Shown piece by piece: positions 23,361-30,941 of a DNA stretch of 32,814 nucleotides. The stretch covers positions 1 through 32,814 of the forward strand of contig NZ_NIBG01000034.1 in NCBI RefSeq assembly GCF_002270055.1. The letters run 5' to 3'. How positions within the stretch are numbered: the first letter of the stretch is position 1; the number at the start of each line of letters is the position of its first letter. Below the pieces are notes generated by a model that did no database searches, was not told where the DNA came from, and saw only the letters and a list, made by a program, of their open reading frames with translations. The DNA is from Anaeromicrobium sediminis (GTDB lineage Bacteria; Bacillota; Clostridia; Peptostreptococcales; Thermotaleaceae). A program made the position numbers and the translations under genes.

Positions 23361-23439
23361 ATAATATGAAGATAGCACAAAATATCAAAAAAAGTGCACT
23401 AGAATATGAAATAATTTGTTGTATATTAATTAACAAATG
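23361..23439 (+). repeat. 79-bp intergenic repeat, copy C (before the AraC regulator)
   Basis: Best palindromic version of the shared 3' site: TTGTATATTAATTAACAA (23419-23436), ending in the exact Rex half-site TTAACAA. Homology to copy B extends upstream to 23331. A TATAAT lies just downstream at about 23446-23451, so a protein on this site would overlap the promoter of the regulator gene. Confidence 0.85.
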
Positions 23440-23532
23440 AACTTATTATAATGGAAAAGATTTATCTATGTTCTTAAGTTCAAAATCTTTATATGGATTT
23501 TAAACTTAAAGAAGAAAGGAGCAAAATTCAAT

Positions 23533-24399
23533 ATGGACTATTATTCTTGTATGCGAAAATCAATAGATTTTATTGAATATAATATCATAAAAAATATCTC
23601 TTTGAAAGAAGTAGCAGATGCAGGTGGTTTTTCATTACATCATTTTCAAAGAATATTTAAAGCAATGACAGGGGATTGTTTAAGAGAGTATATAAGAAAA
23701 AGAAGACTTACTTGTGCTTCTTTTGAACTACTATATACAGATGCAAGGATTATTGAAATAGCATTGAAGTATCAATTTGGTTCTCAAGAATCTTTTACAA
23801 GGGCATTTAAAAAGGTATATAATAAAACTCCTGCTAAATATAGAAAGGATAAGAAAAATATAACCTATTACCATAGGGAAAAAATTGATGTTGAAAATAT
23901 GAAACATATAACTGAAAACATTCAAGTAGTTTACCATTCGATGATTGAAAAGGAATTAAAGGTAGTTGGAGTTGAGTATGTGGAAAACTATAATATGTCT
24001 ACTTTTAATAAAATGCTTAAGGATTTTATTGGTAGAAAAGATATAATTGAAAATGCTGTTGATTCTAATAAAATAATGGGTATTTGTTATTCTGATGTAT
24101 CTGATTTTTATCCTGAAAAAAGAGTTCACTATATGTTTTGCACAGAGGTTAGTGATTTTAAAGAGATACCCAAAGGTATGGTAGCTAAAGTTTTACCCAG
24201 AAGAGAATATTTAGTCTTTATTCATAAGGCTTCAAGGGAAAAAATTGATGATACGTATAAATATATATATGGAAGTTTTTTACCTAAATCAGGCTATGAG
24301 TTATTAGAAGGTGAAGACATAACAATGTTTGATTATAAAAATAACAACGAAAGCAGATTATATGTACCAATAAAAAAAGAGAATAATACTAATAATTGA
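23533..24399 (+). CDS. AraC-family regulator with GyrI-like effector domain
   Basis: A 288-residue transcription factor. The AraC-type double helix-turn-helix is N-terminal (residues about 5-105: LKEVADAGGFSLHHFQRIFK, then IIEIALKYQFGSQESFTRAF and YNKTPAKYRK). Residues about 125-285 form a GyrI-like/Rob-type small-molecule domain (LKVVGVEYVENYN, GMVAKVLPRREYLVFIH, FDYKNNNESRLYVPI). This order is seen in Rob/SoxS-like sensors of Firmicutes that bind hydrophobic ligands. The gene lies directly after the ABC transporter on the same strand and downstream of copy C of the repeat, so it may regulate itself and the two other repeat-bearing units. GAAGAAAGGAGC precedes the ATG. Confidence 0.85.
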   Translation: MDYYSCMRKSIDFIEYNIIKNISLKEVADAGGFSLHHFQRIFKAMTGDCLREYIRKRRLTCASFELLYTDARIIEIALKYQFGSQESFTRAFKKVYNKTPAKYRKDKKNITYYHREKIDVENMKHITENIQVVYHSMIEKELKVVGVEYVENYNMSTFNKMLKDFIGRKDIIENAVDSNKIMGICYSDVSDFYPEKRVHYMFCTEVSDFKEIPKGMVAKVLPRREYLVFIHKASREKIDDTYKYIYGSFLPKSGYELLEGEDITMFDYKNNNESRLYVPIKKENNTNN

Positions 24400-24519
24400 A
24401 AAAACATAACGGGATAAGATAAATATGTGAGCATTGAGTAAGTCGGTCTTCCTACAGCAACAGTATAGGATTTTGTTCATTTTCCATCTTTCCTGTGATA
24501 TAAAAGAATTATTATTTAA

Positions 24520-24753
24520 TCAGATTTATTAGTAGAACCAAGGTTTGCAAATGTACTTGCATTTAGAAATTGTAAAAATATAAATATAAAAAATATCAAT
24601 GCAGGTCATACTATTGAGAAGGGCAGTTGTATGGATAGCTAGTTTGTGTTTGAAAACTGTGAGAATATAGATGTTGAAAAATCTAGGTTATTTGGATGTC
24701 TGTATTCAGGCGAAGTATCTGTACCTAAAGTAGATGTGGTAATAAAAAAATAG
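24520..24753 (+). pseudogene. Beta-helix protein fragment fused to the cyclophilin tail
   Basis: The frame reads VLAFRNCKNINIKNINAGHT and, after one internal TAG at 24640, FVFENCENIDVEKSRLFGC, a right-handed beta-helix pattern with repeating NC-x-NI units. At about 24703-24715 it passes in frame into the last codons of the cyclophilin gene (VSVPKVDVVIKK), where loss of one A from a run then brings a stop. Neither parent is complete. The join is the left end of the right-hand direct repeat. Confidence 0.6.
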
Positions 24754-25351
24754 TAGTATTGGATGATAATAATTAATAATAGAGACCTATGCATATAAAA
24801 TAGATAATAGCTAACAACGTAAAAAATCAAGTATGATTTATTCTCGTGAAATCATACTTGATTTTTTTACGTACATATTTGATTTAAAAGAACCTAAAAA
24901 ATGATGCAGTTATTTATATATTATCTACTGTAGGCGGTTTTACTATGAAAGTTAAAATAGCACCTATTACAGCAAGTACAGCAGCTATCATAAATGTAGG
25001 TTTTAAGCCACCAGCATTTGCAACGATTATTGGACCAACTAATGCAGCTGCTCCATATGCTTGATAAACAACTCCGTAGTTTGCACCTAAATTTCTAATA
25101 CCAAAGAATTCTCCTGTTATTGTTGGGAATACTGCTAAGAATCCTCCAAAGCAGAATGCAATACCAGCTAAGCAAGCAAAGAAAGTAATATATTTTAAAG
25201 TAACTACACTCATTGTGATCATTGATATAGCAGTTATTATAAACATCATTGTTACGACTCTTATTCTACCTAACTTATCTGAAAGTGTACCCCATATAAG
25301 TCTTCCTCCAGTATTAAATAGTGCAATCATAGCAACTGCATTTGCGGCTAC
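24715..25351. repeat. Right direct repeat flanking the 10-kb block
   Basis: Partner of 13836-14427. It begins in the cyclophilin 3' end, includes the terminator, and continues on the right into the intact MFS gene. About 41 bp between terminator and MFS stop (around 24870-24912) are absent from the left copy. Confidence 0.85.
24821..24867 (-). terminator. MFS terminator (copy of the cyclophilin terminator)
   Basis: Arms of 18 bases (24821-24838 and 24850-24867; core TCAAGTATGATT) with A- and T-tracts on both sides; it would end minus-strand transcription from the MFS gene. Confidence 0.8.
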
Positions 25352-26104
25352 TGAAGCTTCTAATCCAGCTAATTGAATACCAATATCTTTAGCAAGTCCT
25401 ATAACTAAAAGTCCACTCATACATCCAAATAAATACATTACCCAAACAAAATAGAATGATTTAGTTTTAAGCATTTCTCCAACTGTAAAGACATTTTCTT
25501 TAGTTGCATTAGAATTCTTAGCAGCAGAGCCATATCCAGCAGGTGGAAGTATTAAGAATTGAGATCCAATTAAACCTAAAACAGCATAAATTATACCTAA
25601 ATAAAGGAATGTTGAAGAAACTCCATTATTAACTAAAAAATGTTGAATTACAGATTTGAAAACTAATCCTCCAAGTCCAAAAGCACCAACTGCTATACCT
25701 GTAATAAAGCCTTTTTTCTCTGGGAACCATCTAACACAAGTAGATAATGGACAAACATAAGCAAACCCAACTCCAGCTCCAGCTATAACACCATAATAAA
25801 TATATAATTGTGTAAGAGATGTAGCTGTAGAGGCTAGTATTAATCCTCCACCATAAAGTATAGCCCCAATAGTAGCAACTTTTCTTGGTCCTATTTTATC
25901 TTGTAATCTACCAGAAAAAATAGTTGAGAAAGCAAAAACGAAAACAGCAATTGAATAAGTAAGAACTACCTCACTTTTTTCCCAACCGAATGTATCCATA
26001 AGTGGCTGATTAAATAAACTCCATGTATAGATAGCTCCTATACACATTTGTAATAATACAGCGCCTAATACAACAAACCAACGATTCATTGTTTTGTTAG
26101 TCAT
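24914..26104 (-). CDS. MFS transporter, oxalate/formate antiporter (OFA) family
   Basis: A 396-residue transporter with twelve predicted membrane helices. Motifs of the OxlT/YhjX-type group are present: GAIYTWSLFNQPL near 24-36, GRLQDKIGPRKVA (MFS motif A) near 65, GAGVGFAYVCPLSTCVRWFP near 110, NTGGRLIWGTLSDKLGRIR near 265 and GANYGVVYQAYGAAALVGP near 340. OFA members exchange small carboxylates such as oxalate and formate or take up pyruvate; the substrate here is unknown. CTCCTTT (AAAGGAGG on the minus strand) precedes the ATG. A truncated copy lies at 13994-14427. With the C1-type diaphorase operon 6 kb away, formate or a carboxylate is an attractive guess only. Confidence 0.85.
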   Translation of the reverse strand: MTNKTMNRWFVVLGAVLLQMCIGAIYTWSLFNQPLMDTFGWEKSEVVLTYSIAVFVFAFSTIFSGRLQDKIGPRKVATIGAILYGGGLILASTATSLTQLYIYYGVIAGAGVGFAYVCPLSTCVRWFPEKKGFITGIAVGAFGLGGLVFKSVIQHFLVNNGVSSTFLYLGIIYAVLGLIGSQFLILPPAGYGSAAKNSNATKENVFTVGEMLKTKSFYFVWVMYLFGCMSGLLVIGLAKDIGIQLAGLEASVAANAVAMIALFNTGGRLIWGTLSDKLGRIRVVTMMFIITAISMITMSVVTLKYITFFACLAGIAFCFGGFLAVFPTITGEFFGIRNLGANYGVVYQAYGAAALVGPIIVANAGGLKPTFMIAAVLAVIGAILTFIVKPPTVDNI

Positions 26105-26319
26105 TAATAATCCTCCTTTATAGTATAAGTTTTTTATTTAATGATAAAAAAATAATAATAGCTTAGATATTTTTCACCCTAATGTTTACTTAAGGATTAA
26201 ATTGATTTTATAGATATTATATGATTATTTTATGTACAAAGGCAAGAGAAACTTATGTAATATTCGATTAATTGATAACGTAGAGGTGAAAACTTAGAAT
26301 AGTTAACTTAAGCCAAGTA
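26105..26319 (-). other. Upstream region of the MFS gene
   Basis: AT-rich, no ORF. It would hold the minus-strand promoter of the transporter; I see no clear hexamers. Confidence 0.3.
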
Positions 26320-26437
26320 GATTTTTTTATGTAATAAAATTGTCTACTTCTATGTAGGCGTAGCTTCTAATATATTGTGTGTAATTATTATGGCAGTCTT
26401 TTTTCTTTTTTTATATGTTATAAATATCACCTGCTAC
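26320..26437 (-). pseudogene. Third, heavily decayed remnant of the SsuB/TauB-type ATPase
   Basis: From GATTTTTTTATGTAATAAAA onward these 118 bp align with 10256-10372, including sequence beyond the point where the 10.2-kb copy had already diverged from the intact gene. Copies two and three thus share the same truncated 3' junction, so one derives from the other. Only the region around the Walker B to switch histidine survives, with frame breaks. Confidence 0.75.
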
Positions 26438-26535
26438 ATTGAGATATTTGAATAATTTATCAACTAAAAATGAAAGAATAATAGAAAAGAGTGAAGAAGA
26501 TTAATTATTTATATAGCAGTAAGGGAGAAAAAAGA

Positions 26536-27255
26536 ATGTTGAAATTAAATTATGAATCTAATATTTGGGAACTTGTTAATACAATAATAAAGGAAATCTT
26601 TCCTCAATTTTATAGGCAAGATTTGATAAATAAAAAAATAGACTATATAAATCAACTAGACGAAATATTTAATGAAATTGAAGAAGTATATAGAAATAAA
26701 AACAGATATAATATGCACTGGGCCTTTGATAATGCACAAACTAAATTTAATGATTTTTACTTGCAAATGACTGAAGGGAAAATAAAGTCTGAATTAGAAT
26801 ATTGTAAAACGAAAAAGAAAATATTAACTGAATTTGGAAAATTAGATAAAACGAATAGAAAAATGATTCATCAGATAAAAAGAAGATTCCGAATATATTC
26901 AACATTATCGTCTCTCGTGTCAATCGTTGATATTATGATTTCTTTAATACTGATTTTAGTAATTTCTGAAATAAGTCATAGGGGTGAATACTTTATTACT
27001 TCTGCTTATATGAGTTTTTTATTTGTTCTATTCTTTGCCTTACTTAAGGTTACTTTAGAAAGATACTATATAATGCCTAAAGTGGAAAAATGGGGATGGA
27101 AGCTATACAATAGGGGAACAAAAAAATTCAAGAAAAACTTATCAATTTTAACCGCAATGAGTCTTGTTATACATGAGTCAATTGATAGAAAACATGATAC
27201 TTCTGAAGTGGTAAGCATACTAAGAACCAGCATAAAAGAATCAATCGGGGAATAG
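26536..27255 (+). CDS. Unknown membrane protein with N-terminal helical region
   Basis: A 239-residue protein I do not recognise. Residues about 1-130 are charged and helical, probably coiled-coil (DLINKKIDYINQLDEIFNEI), then two hydrophobic segments at about 133-153 and 158-178, then a basic segment and an amphipathic end. Both ends would be on the same side of the membrane. ATG 26536 has GGGAG eight bases upstream; the upstream in-frame GTG at 26491 lacks one. It is a lone gene after an ATPase remnant; no function suggested. Confidence 0.6.
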   Translation: MLKLNYESNIWELVNTIIKEIFPQFYRQDLINKKIDYINQLDEIFNEIEEVYRNKNRYNMHWAFDNAQTKFNDFYLQMTEGKIKSELEYCKTKKKILTEFGKLDKTNRKMIHQIKRRFRIYSTLSSLVSIVDIMISLILILVISEISHRGEYFITSAYMSFLFVLFFALLKVTLERYYIMPKVEKWGWKLYNRGTKKFKKNLSILTAMSLVIHESIDRKHDTSEVVSILRTSIKESIGE

Positions 27256-27461
27256 TAAGAAATAGCTATTTTGTGAGATTAAGATTGTATGTAGTAGATA
27301 GCAAAATTCCCTGAATTCATCATGTCAATTTAGGCCACTTTTTTTGGTCAGTAGTAACAGTAAGATATTGATTTTATGAGTAGATAAAGATACATTTCTG
27401 TCATATTGAACTTATATATATACTGGAAATTTACTAAAATACCAATGAGGTTAGAATATGT

Positions 27462-27523
27462 ATAAAAACACAAAAGGTCAGCATCTCTAAAGATACTGAC
27501 CTCGCTTGGGCAAGCGTTAGTGT
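27462..27523 (-). ncRNA. Candidate small RNA of about 60 nt
   Basis: A good minus-strand promoter (TTGTGT at 27558-27553, 17-base spacer, TATAAT at 27535-27530) precedes two hairpins: CGCTTG/CAAGCG (27503-27516) and GGTCAGTATCT paired with AGATGCTGACC (27476-27501), the second followed by TTTTGTGTTTTT. No start codon with a ribosome binding site lies between, so a short noncoding transcript is the simplest reading. Confidence 0.5.
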
Positions 27524-27529
27524 ATTGTT

Positions 27530-27558
27530 ATTATACCATACTTACATTGAGTACACAA
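27530..27558 (-). promoter_or_regulatory. Promoter of the candidate small RNA
   Basis: TTGTGT, 17-base spacer and perfect TATAAT on the minus strand. Confidence 0.55.
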
Positions 27559-27603
27559 GAAAAATTCAGTTTATGGCCTGGCAGGGGACTAATATTATTA
27601 AAG

Positions 27604-27627
27604 CAGGAGCTATTTCTCCTGTTTTTT
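27604..27627 (+). terminator. Plus-strand intrinsic terminator
   Basis: CAGGAG (27604-27609), six-base loop, CTCCTG (27616-27621) and six T. No gene directly upstream uses it, so it may be a relic. Confidence 0.6.
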
Positions 27628-27723
27628 CTCTTTCATATTACTGCCATCCCTATTTCCAAAGGCAATCCCATAAGCAACCTTCACAATAGTGTTAAAAGCC
27701 TCATAACGCAAAGTATCAATACC
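27610..27723 (-). pseudogene. Short open frame, probable gene remnant
   Basis: Thirty-seven codons reading LRYEAFNTIVKVAYGIAFGN then KEKKQEK, closed by TGA immediately upstream (27724-27726). A TTG at 27711 with GAGGT upstream is a weak possible start. The peptide looks protein-like but I do not recognise its family. Confidence 0.3.
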
Positions 27724-27810
27724 TCATAATTATTGTGTAGAAAGGTGATGGTTAAAATACTTGATACAATGAAATAAGATAAAACTTTATCGTTTTACGA
27801 TAAAAAAATA

Positions 27811-27839
27811 TTGAAAATAAATAAAAAACATGTTATATT
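27811..27839 (+). promoter_or_regulatory. Promoter of the flavoprotein gene
   Basis: TTGAAA (27811-27816), 17-base spacer, TATATT (27834-27839) with an extended TG. A small stem TTTATCG/CGATAAA lies just upstream (27787-27805). Confidence 0.55.
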
Positions 27840-27954
27840 TACATTGTGAATTATTTGGTTGGATTATTGGATAGTGGGATGATAGAACTTTTGATTCAAA
27901 AAGACTACTGGCTAAACATAGTTTTATGTTGATAATTATAAGGAGGAGTATTAA

Positions 27955-29034
27955 TTGGTATATGACATTGTAATAGTTGGTGGCGGTCCTTCAGGATCTA
28001 CTCTTGCAAGAATGCTTGATGAGAAATACAAAGTACTGCTTATTGATAAAAGAAATCTCTATGATGAAATTAACTTTAAACGCGAAAAATGTTGTGGTGG
28101 ATTATTAGCTCCAGATGCACAAAAAGTTTTAGCTCAATTTGGATTGGGATTACCTAAAGATGTTATAGTAGGCCCACAGATGTTTAGTGTTAGATCCATA
28201 GATATTGACAATCATATACTAAAGTACTATCAAAGACATTATATTAATGTTCATCGTGAAAAATTTGATAGATGGTTGCTATCACTAGTACCCCAAAATG
28301 TTCAGGTTATGACTTCTTGTATTTTCAAGGGTTATAGAGAAACTGAAGGCAATATTGAAGTTGAAGTATTTAATCAAGGTGTTACAGAAAAAATATCTAC
28401 AAAATTACTTGTAGGGGCAGACGGTGCAACTTCAAAGGTAAGACGGATGGCTTTTGAAAATGATAAACTGCCAGACAGGTATGTTTCTATACAAAAGTGG
28501 TATAAGACATCAAAAGAATCTCCTCATTTCATTTCAATATTCGATGAAGAAGTTACAGATTTCTATTCCTGGGTAATTCAGAAGGAAGACTATGCCATTG
28601 TTGGAGCTGCCATACTGGATTATGCTAATGCCAATGAAAAATTTCAAATATTAGTTGAGAAACTGAGAAAAAAAGGTTATGAATTTGGGAAGTGTATTAA
28701 GCGTGAAGGGACTTGGATCATGAGACCAAGAAAGTTAAACCAAATAAATCTTTTCAAAGGTAATGTGGCTCTCATAGGTGAAGCCGGAGGATTTATTAGT
28801 CCAAGTTCTGCTGAAGGCATTAGTTACGCATTGAAAAGTGGAGCTATTTTAGCTGATTGCATTAATCATTCTATGAAAAATTATGGATTAAGATATAAGC
28901 GAAAAACAACAAAACTAAGGATTAATATATTTGTGAAGAACCTGAAATCCTTATTAATGTACAATAAATTTACTAGAAAGCTAATAATGAAGACTGGTGT
29001 ATTAGCTATGGAAGTTCATAAGAATGTTTATTAA
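27955..29034 (+). CDS. FAD-dependent oxidoreductase, geranylgeranyl-reductase-like
   Basis: A 359-residue flavoprotein of the PHBH/geranylgeranyl reductase superfamily. The N-terminus has the Rossmann FAD motif VIVGGGPSGSTLARML, followed by KREKCCGGLLAPDAQ (the Cys-Gly-Gly turn seen in GGR/CbrA-like proteins), LLVGADGATSKVRR at about 150 and the second FAD motif ALIGEAGGFISPSSAEGISY at about 268-287, where Glu replaces the usual Asp. Such enzymes reduce isoprenoid chains or oxidise small aromatic or quinone-like substrates; the substrate is unknown here. TTG 27955 is the start: GGAGGAG ends six bases upstream and no ATG lies near. Monocistronic, with its own promoter. Confidence 0.78.
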   Translation: MVYDIVIVGGGPSGSTLARMLDEKYKVLLIDKRNLYDEINFKREKCCGGLLAPDAQKVLAQFGLGLPKDVIVGPQMFSVRSIDIDNHILKYYQRHYINVHREKFDRWLLSLVPQNVQVMTSCIFKGYRETEGNIEVEVFNQGVTEKISTKLLVGADGATSKVRRMAFENDKLPDRYVSIQKWYKTSKESPHFISIFDEEVTDFYSWVIQKEDYAIVGAAILDYANANEKFQILVEKLRKKGYEFGKCIKREGTWIMRPRKLNQINLFKGNVALIGEAGGFISPSSAEGISYALKSGAILADCINHSMKNYGLRYKRKTTKLRINIFVKNLKSLLMYNKFTRKLIMKTGVLAMEVHKNVY

Positions 29035-29193
29035 ATAAACTATTGGTTGTCTTTCTTTTTTATAGCAAATACACATCTCTTTATATTTACCTATTATATA
29101 ATTTTATGGACATTTGGGGAACTTAACGTTATAATCAAAATATTAAAAATGGAGAAAATCACAATAAATACATAAAAAAGAGGTGTGAAATTT

Positions 29194-29604
29194 ATGGACC
29201 CTTTCGCTGTAATGCTTATGGAAAAGAATAAAGAGAGTGGTGTATTAGAAAAAGAAATAGAAAATTATACTATTTCTAACCATGGAAATTTAATTGAGAG
29301 TATTTACATGATACATGAAGAAGAAAAGGATCTTGTTTATGTAAAAATTACAACAGACAAAGATGTGGAAGATTGGGAGTTTCCTGCTATTTTAGATTAT
29401 TATGATGAAGATACTTTAAAGAATGTAGCTTTGTCCTGCAAAGAAATAGAGGACACTTATAATCCAACTTGGGAAGTTGTTGTAGAGTTTATTCCAATAC
29501 AAGATGAGATGCAAAAGAAATTACAGGCTTTACTAAATAAACATAAAGAACAATTAGATGAAGTGTATGATACAATTAAAGGTAAAAAAGAAGAATATAA
29601 ATAA
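29194..29604 (+). CDS. Small acidic cytosolic protein (DUF6762-like)
   Basis: A 136-residue protein starting MDPFAVMLMEKNKESG. It is acidic, lacks signal or membrane segments and ends in a helical, charged tail (QKKLQALLNKHKEQLDEVYD). From memory it resembles the uncharacterised clostridial family DUF6762; no motif suggests a reaction. ATG 29194 follows AGAGGTG by eight bases; the earlier GTG 29185 is part of that site. A terminator follows 20 bp after the stop. Confidence 0.6.
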   Translation: MDPFAVMLMEKNKESGVLEKEIENYTISNHGNLIESIYMIHEEEKDLVYVKITTDKDVEDWEFPAILDYYDEDTLKNVALSCKEIEDTYNPTWEVVVEFIPIQDEMQKKLQALLNKHKEQLDEVYDTIKGKKEEYK

Positions 29605-29620
29605 GTTGTATGGAATAAAA

Positions 29621-30748
29621 ATGGAGAATATCATTGCGGATATTCTCTGTTTTTTTGAAATGGTTTTGTTCCGTATGAACTGTTTAATTTTCAAACCATA
29701 TATTACTATTTATATAAAAGAATTATTATTTGATTTTCTGGAAATACCAAAAAGAGATACAGACAAAAAAGAAAATTTCTTTACTTTAGAGGGTGATGAA
29801 ATAAGTACTAAAAAGTCTTTTAAAAAGGTTGGTACCCATCATGGAAGATTCCATGCTGATGAGGTAATGGCAACTGCAATTCTTAAGGGAATGTTTGAGA
29901 TAGAATTAATAAGAACGAGAGATCCGAAGATATTAAGTGAATTGGATATAGTATATGATGTAGGTGGAGGGGAGTTTGATCATCATGGTGTTGAAAAGGT
30001 GTGTAGGGATGATGGTATCCCCTTTGCGGCCTGCGGATTGATATGGAGGAAATTTGGAAGAGGTGTTATACAATTCAAAGATCCATCCTTGAGTGAAGAG
30101 GATATTGAGTCAGTTTTTCAATATGTGGATAGAGTCTTAATTAAAGGTGTCGATGCACTAGATAATGGAATCAGGACAGGGGATGGAATAATACCAACCA
30201 TGAATATATCATCAATTATATCGGGATTTAACCCACCATGGTATTCAGAGAAATCTGACGAAGAAGCATTTAATGAGGCAGTGGACACTGCATCAGTAAT
30301 TTTAGAAAATACAATAAACCGTAGACTATCTGTATTGAAATCAGAAGAAATTGTGCTCAGGGCATATAAGAGTAGAATTATTCCCGAGGTTTTAATCCTT
30401 GATACATTTTGTCCTTGGGGAGAAACACTTGGATCTGTTGATGAAAAAGAGGAAGTGCTTTTTATAGTTTATCCAAGAAAAGATGATTATGCAATGCAGA
30501 CGGTTAGAGACAAGGATGGAAAAGATAGAAAGTATCTGCCTAAATCCTGGGCAGGTAAAATGGATGAGGAGCTTGTAGCTATAACAGGAGTTAGGGATTC
30601 AGTCTTTTGTCATACAGGCAGGTTTATTGCAGTAGCCAGATCATTTAAAGGTATAATGAAAATGGCCCAACTGGCAATTAATGAACCACAAGAAGTGAAA
30701 GAAGGGAGATTCTTTAGATTTATTACAAGATTATTTTCAAGAAGATAA
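29621..30748 (+). CDS. MYG1/UPF0160 family protein, probable DHH-type metal-dependent exonuclease
   Basis: The core, from KKVGTHHGRFHADEVMATAI onward, is a full MYG1 domain: metal-ligand motifs HHGRFHADE, the DVGGGEFDHHG box, RVLIKGVDALDNGI, SGFNPPWYSE, LDTFCPWGETL and, near the end, FCHTGRFIAVA. MYG1 of eukaryotes is a 3'-5' RNA exonuclease; bacterial members are little studied. Usual bacterial proteins begin within a few residues of KKVGTH, whereas here about 70 extra residues precede it, with a hydrophobic stretch (MVLFRMNCLIF). ATG 29621 overlaps a terminator hairpin and lacks a good ribosome binding site; ATG 29660 or 29675 are alternatives, and none occurs later before the core. The start is therefore uncertain. 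Confidence 0.8.
   Translation: MENIIADILCFFEMVLFRMNCLIFKPYITIYIKELLFDFLEIPKRDTDKKENFFTLEGDEISTKKSFKKVGTHHGRFHADEVMATAILKGMFEIELIRTRDPKILSELDIVYDVGGGEFDHHGVEKVCRDDGIPFAACGLIWRKFGRGVIQFKDPSLSEEDIESVFQYVDRVLIKGVDALDNGIRTGDGIIPTMNISSIISGFNPPWYSEKSDEEAFNEAVDTASVILENTINRRLSVLKSEEIVLRAYKSRIIPEVLILDTFCPWGETLGSVDEKEEVLFIVYPRKDDYAMQTVRDKDGKDRKYLPKSWAGKMDEELVAITGVRDSVFCHTGRFIAVARSFKGIMKMAQLAINEPQEVKEGRFFRFITRLFSRR
29624..29656 (+). terminator. Terminator inside the nominal start of the MYG1-family gene
   Basis: GAGAATATC (29624-29632) and GATATTCTC (29639-29647), six-base loop, then TGTTTTTTT. It ends the preceding gene. Confidence 0.75.
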
Positions 30749-30844
30749 TAAGATAGTATTTCAAATTTAAGGATACTAGATATTCTATATTTGATTCTTT
30801 AAAAGAAAATAAAATTAATAGGAAAGAAAGTATAGTAATCGTAA

Positions 30845-30895
30845 AAAACTCCTTCTTAGAAATTATATTATTAATAATTTCTAAGAAGGAGTTTT
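30845..30895. terminator. Bidirectional terminator between convergent genes
   Basis: Perfect 22-base arms (30845-30866, 30874-30895; core CTCCTTCTTAGAAATT) with A- and T-tracts on both sides, serving the MYG1-type gene and the helicase gene. Confidence 0.88.
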
Positions 30896-30941
30896 CATTT
30901 TTACTGAATCACAGATCTCTTAGACTACCAATTGCCTTAGA

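Larger units (their letters stand above)
27256..27954. other. 700-bp gap with small transcription signals
   Basis: No full-length gene. It contains, on the minus strand, a small open frame (27610-27723) and a candidate small RNA (27462-27523) and, on the plus strand, a terminator (27604-27627) and the promoter of the next gene. Bases 27256-27460 show nothing I can name. Confidence 0.5.

Noticed and set aside
27520-27729. Plus-strand 69-codon frame in the gap
   Set aside because: It crosses the small RNA promoter and a terminator, lacks a ribosome binding site and has no protein-like pattern.
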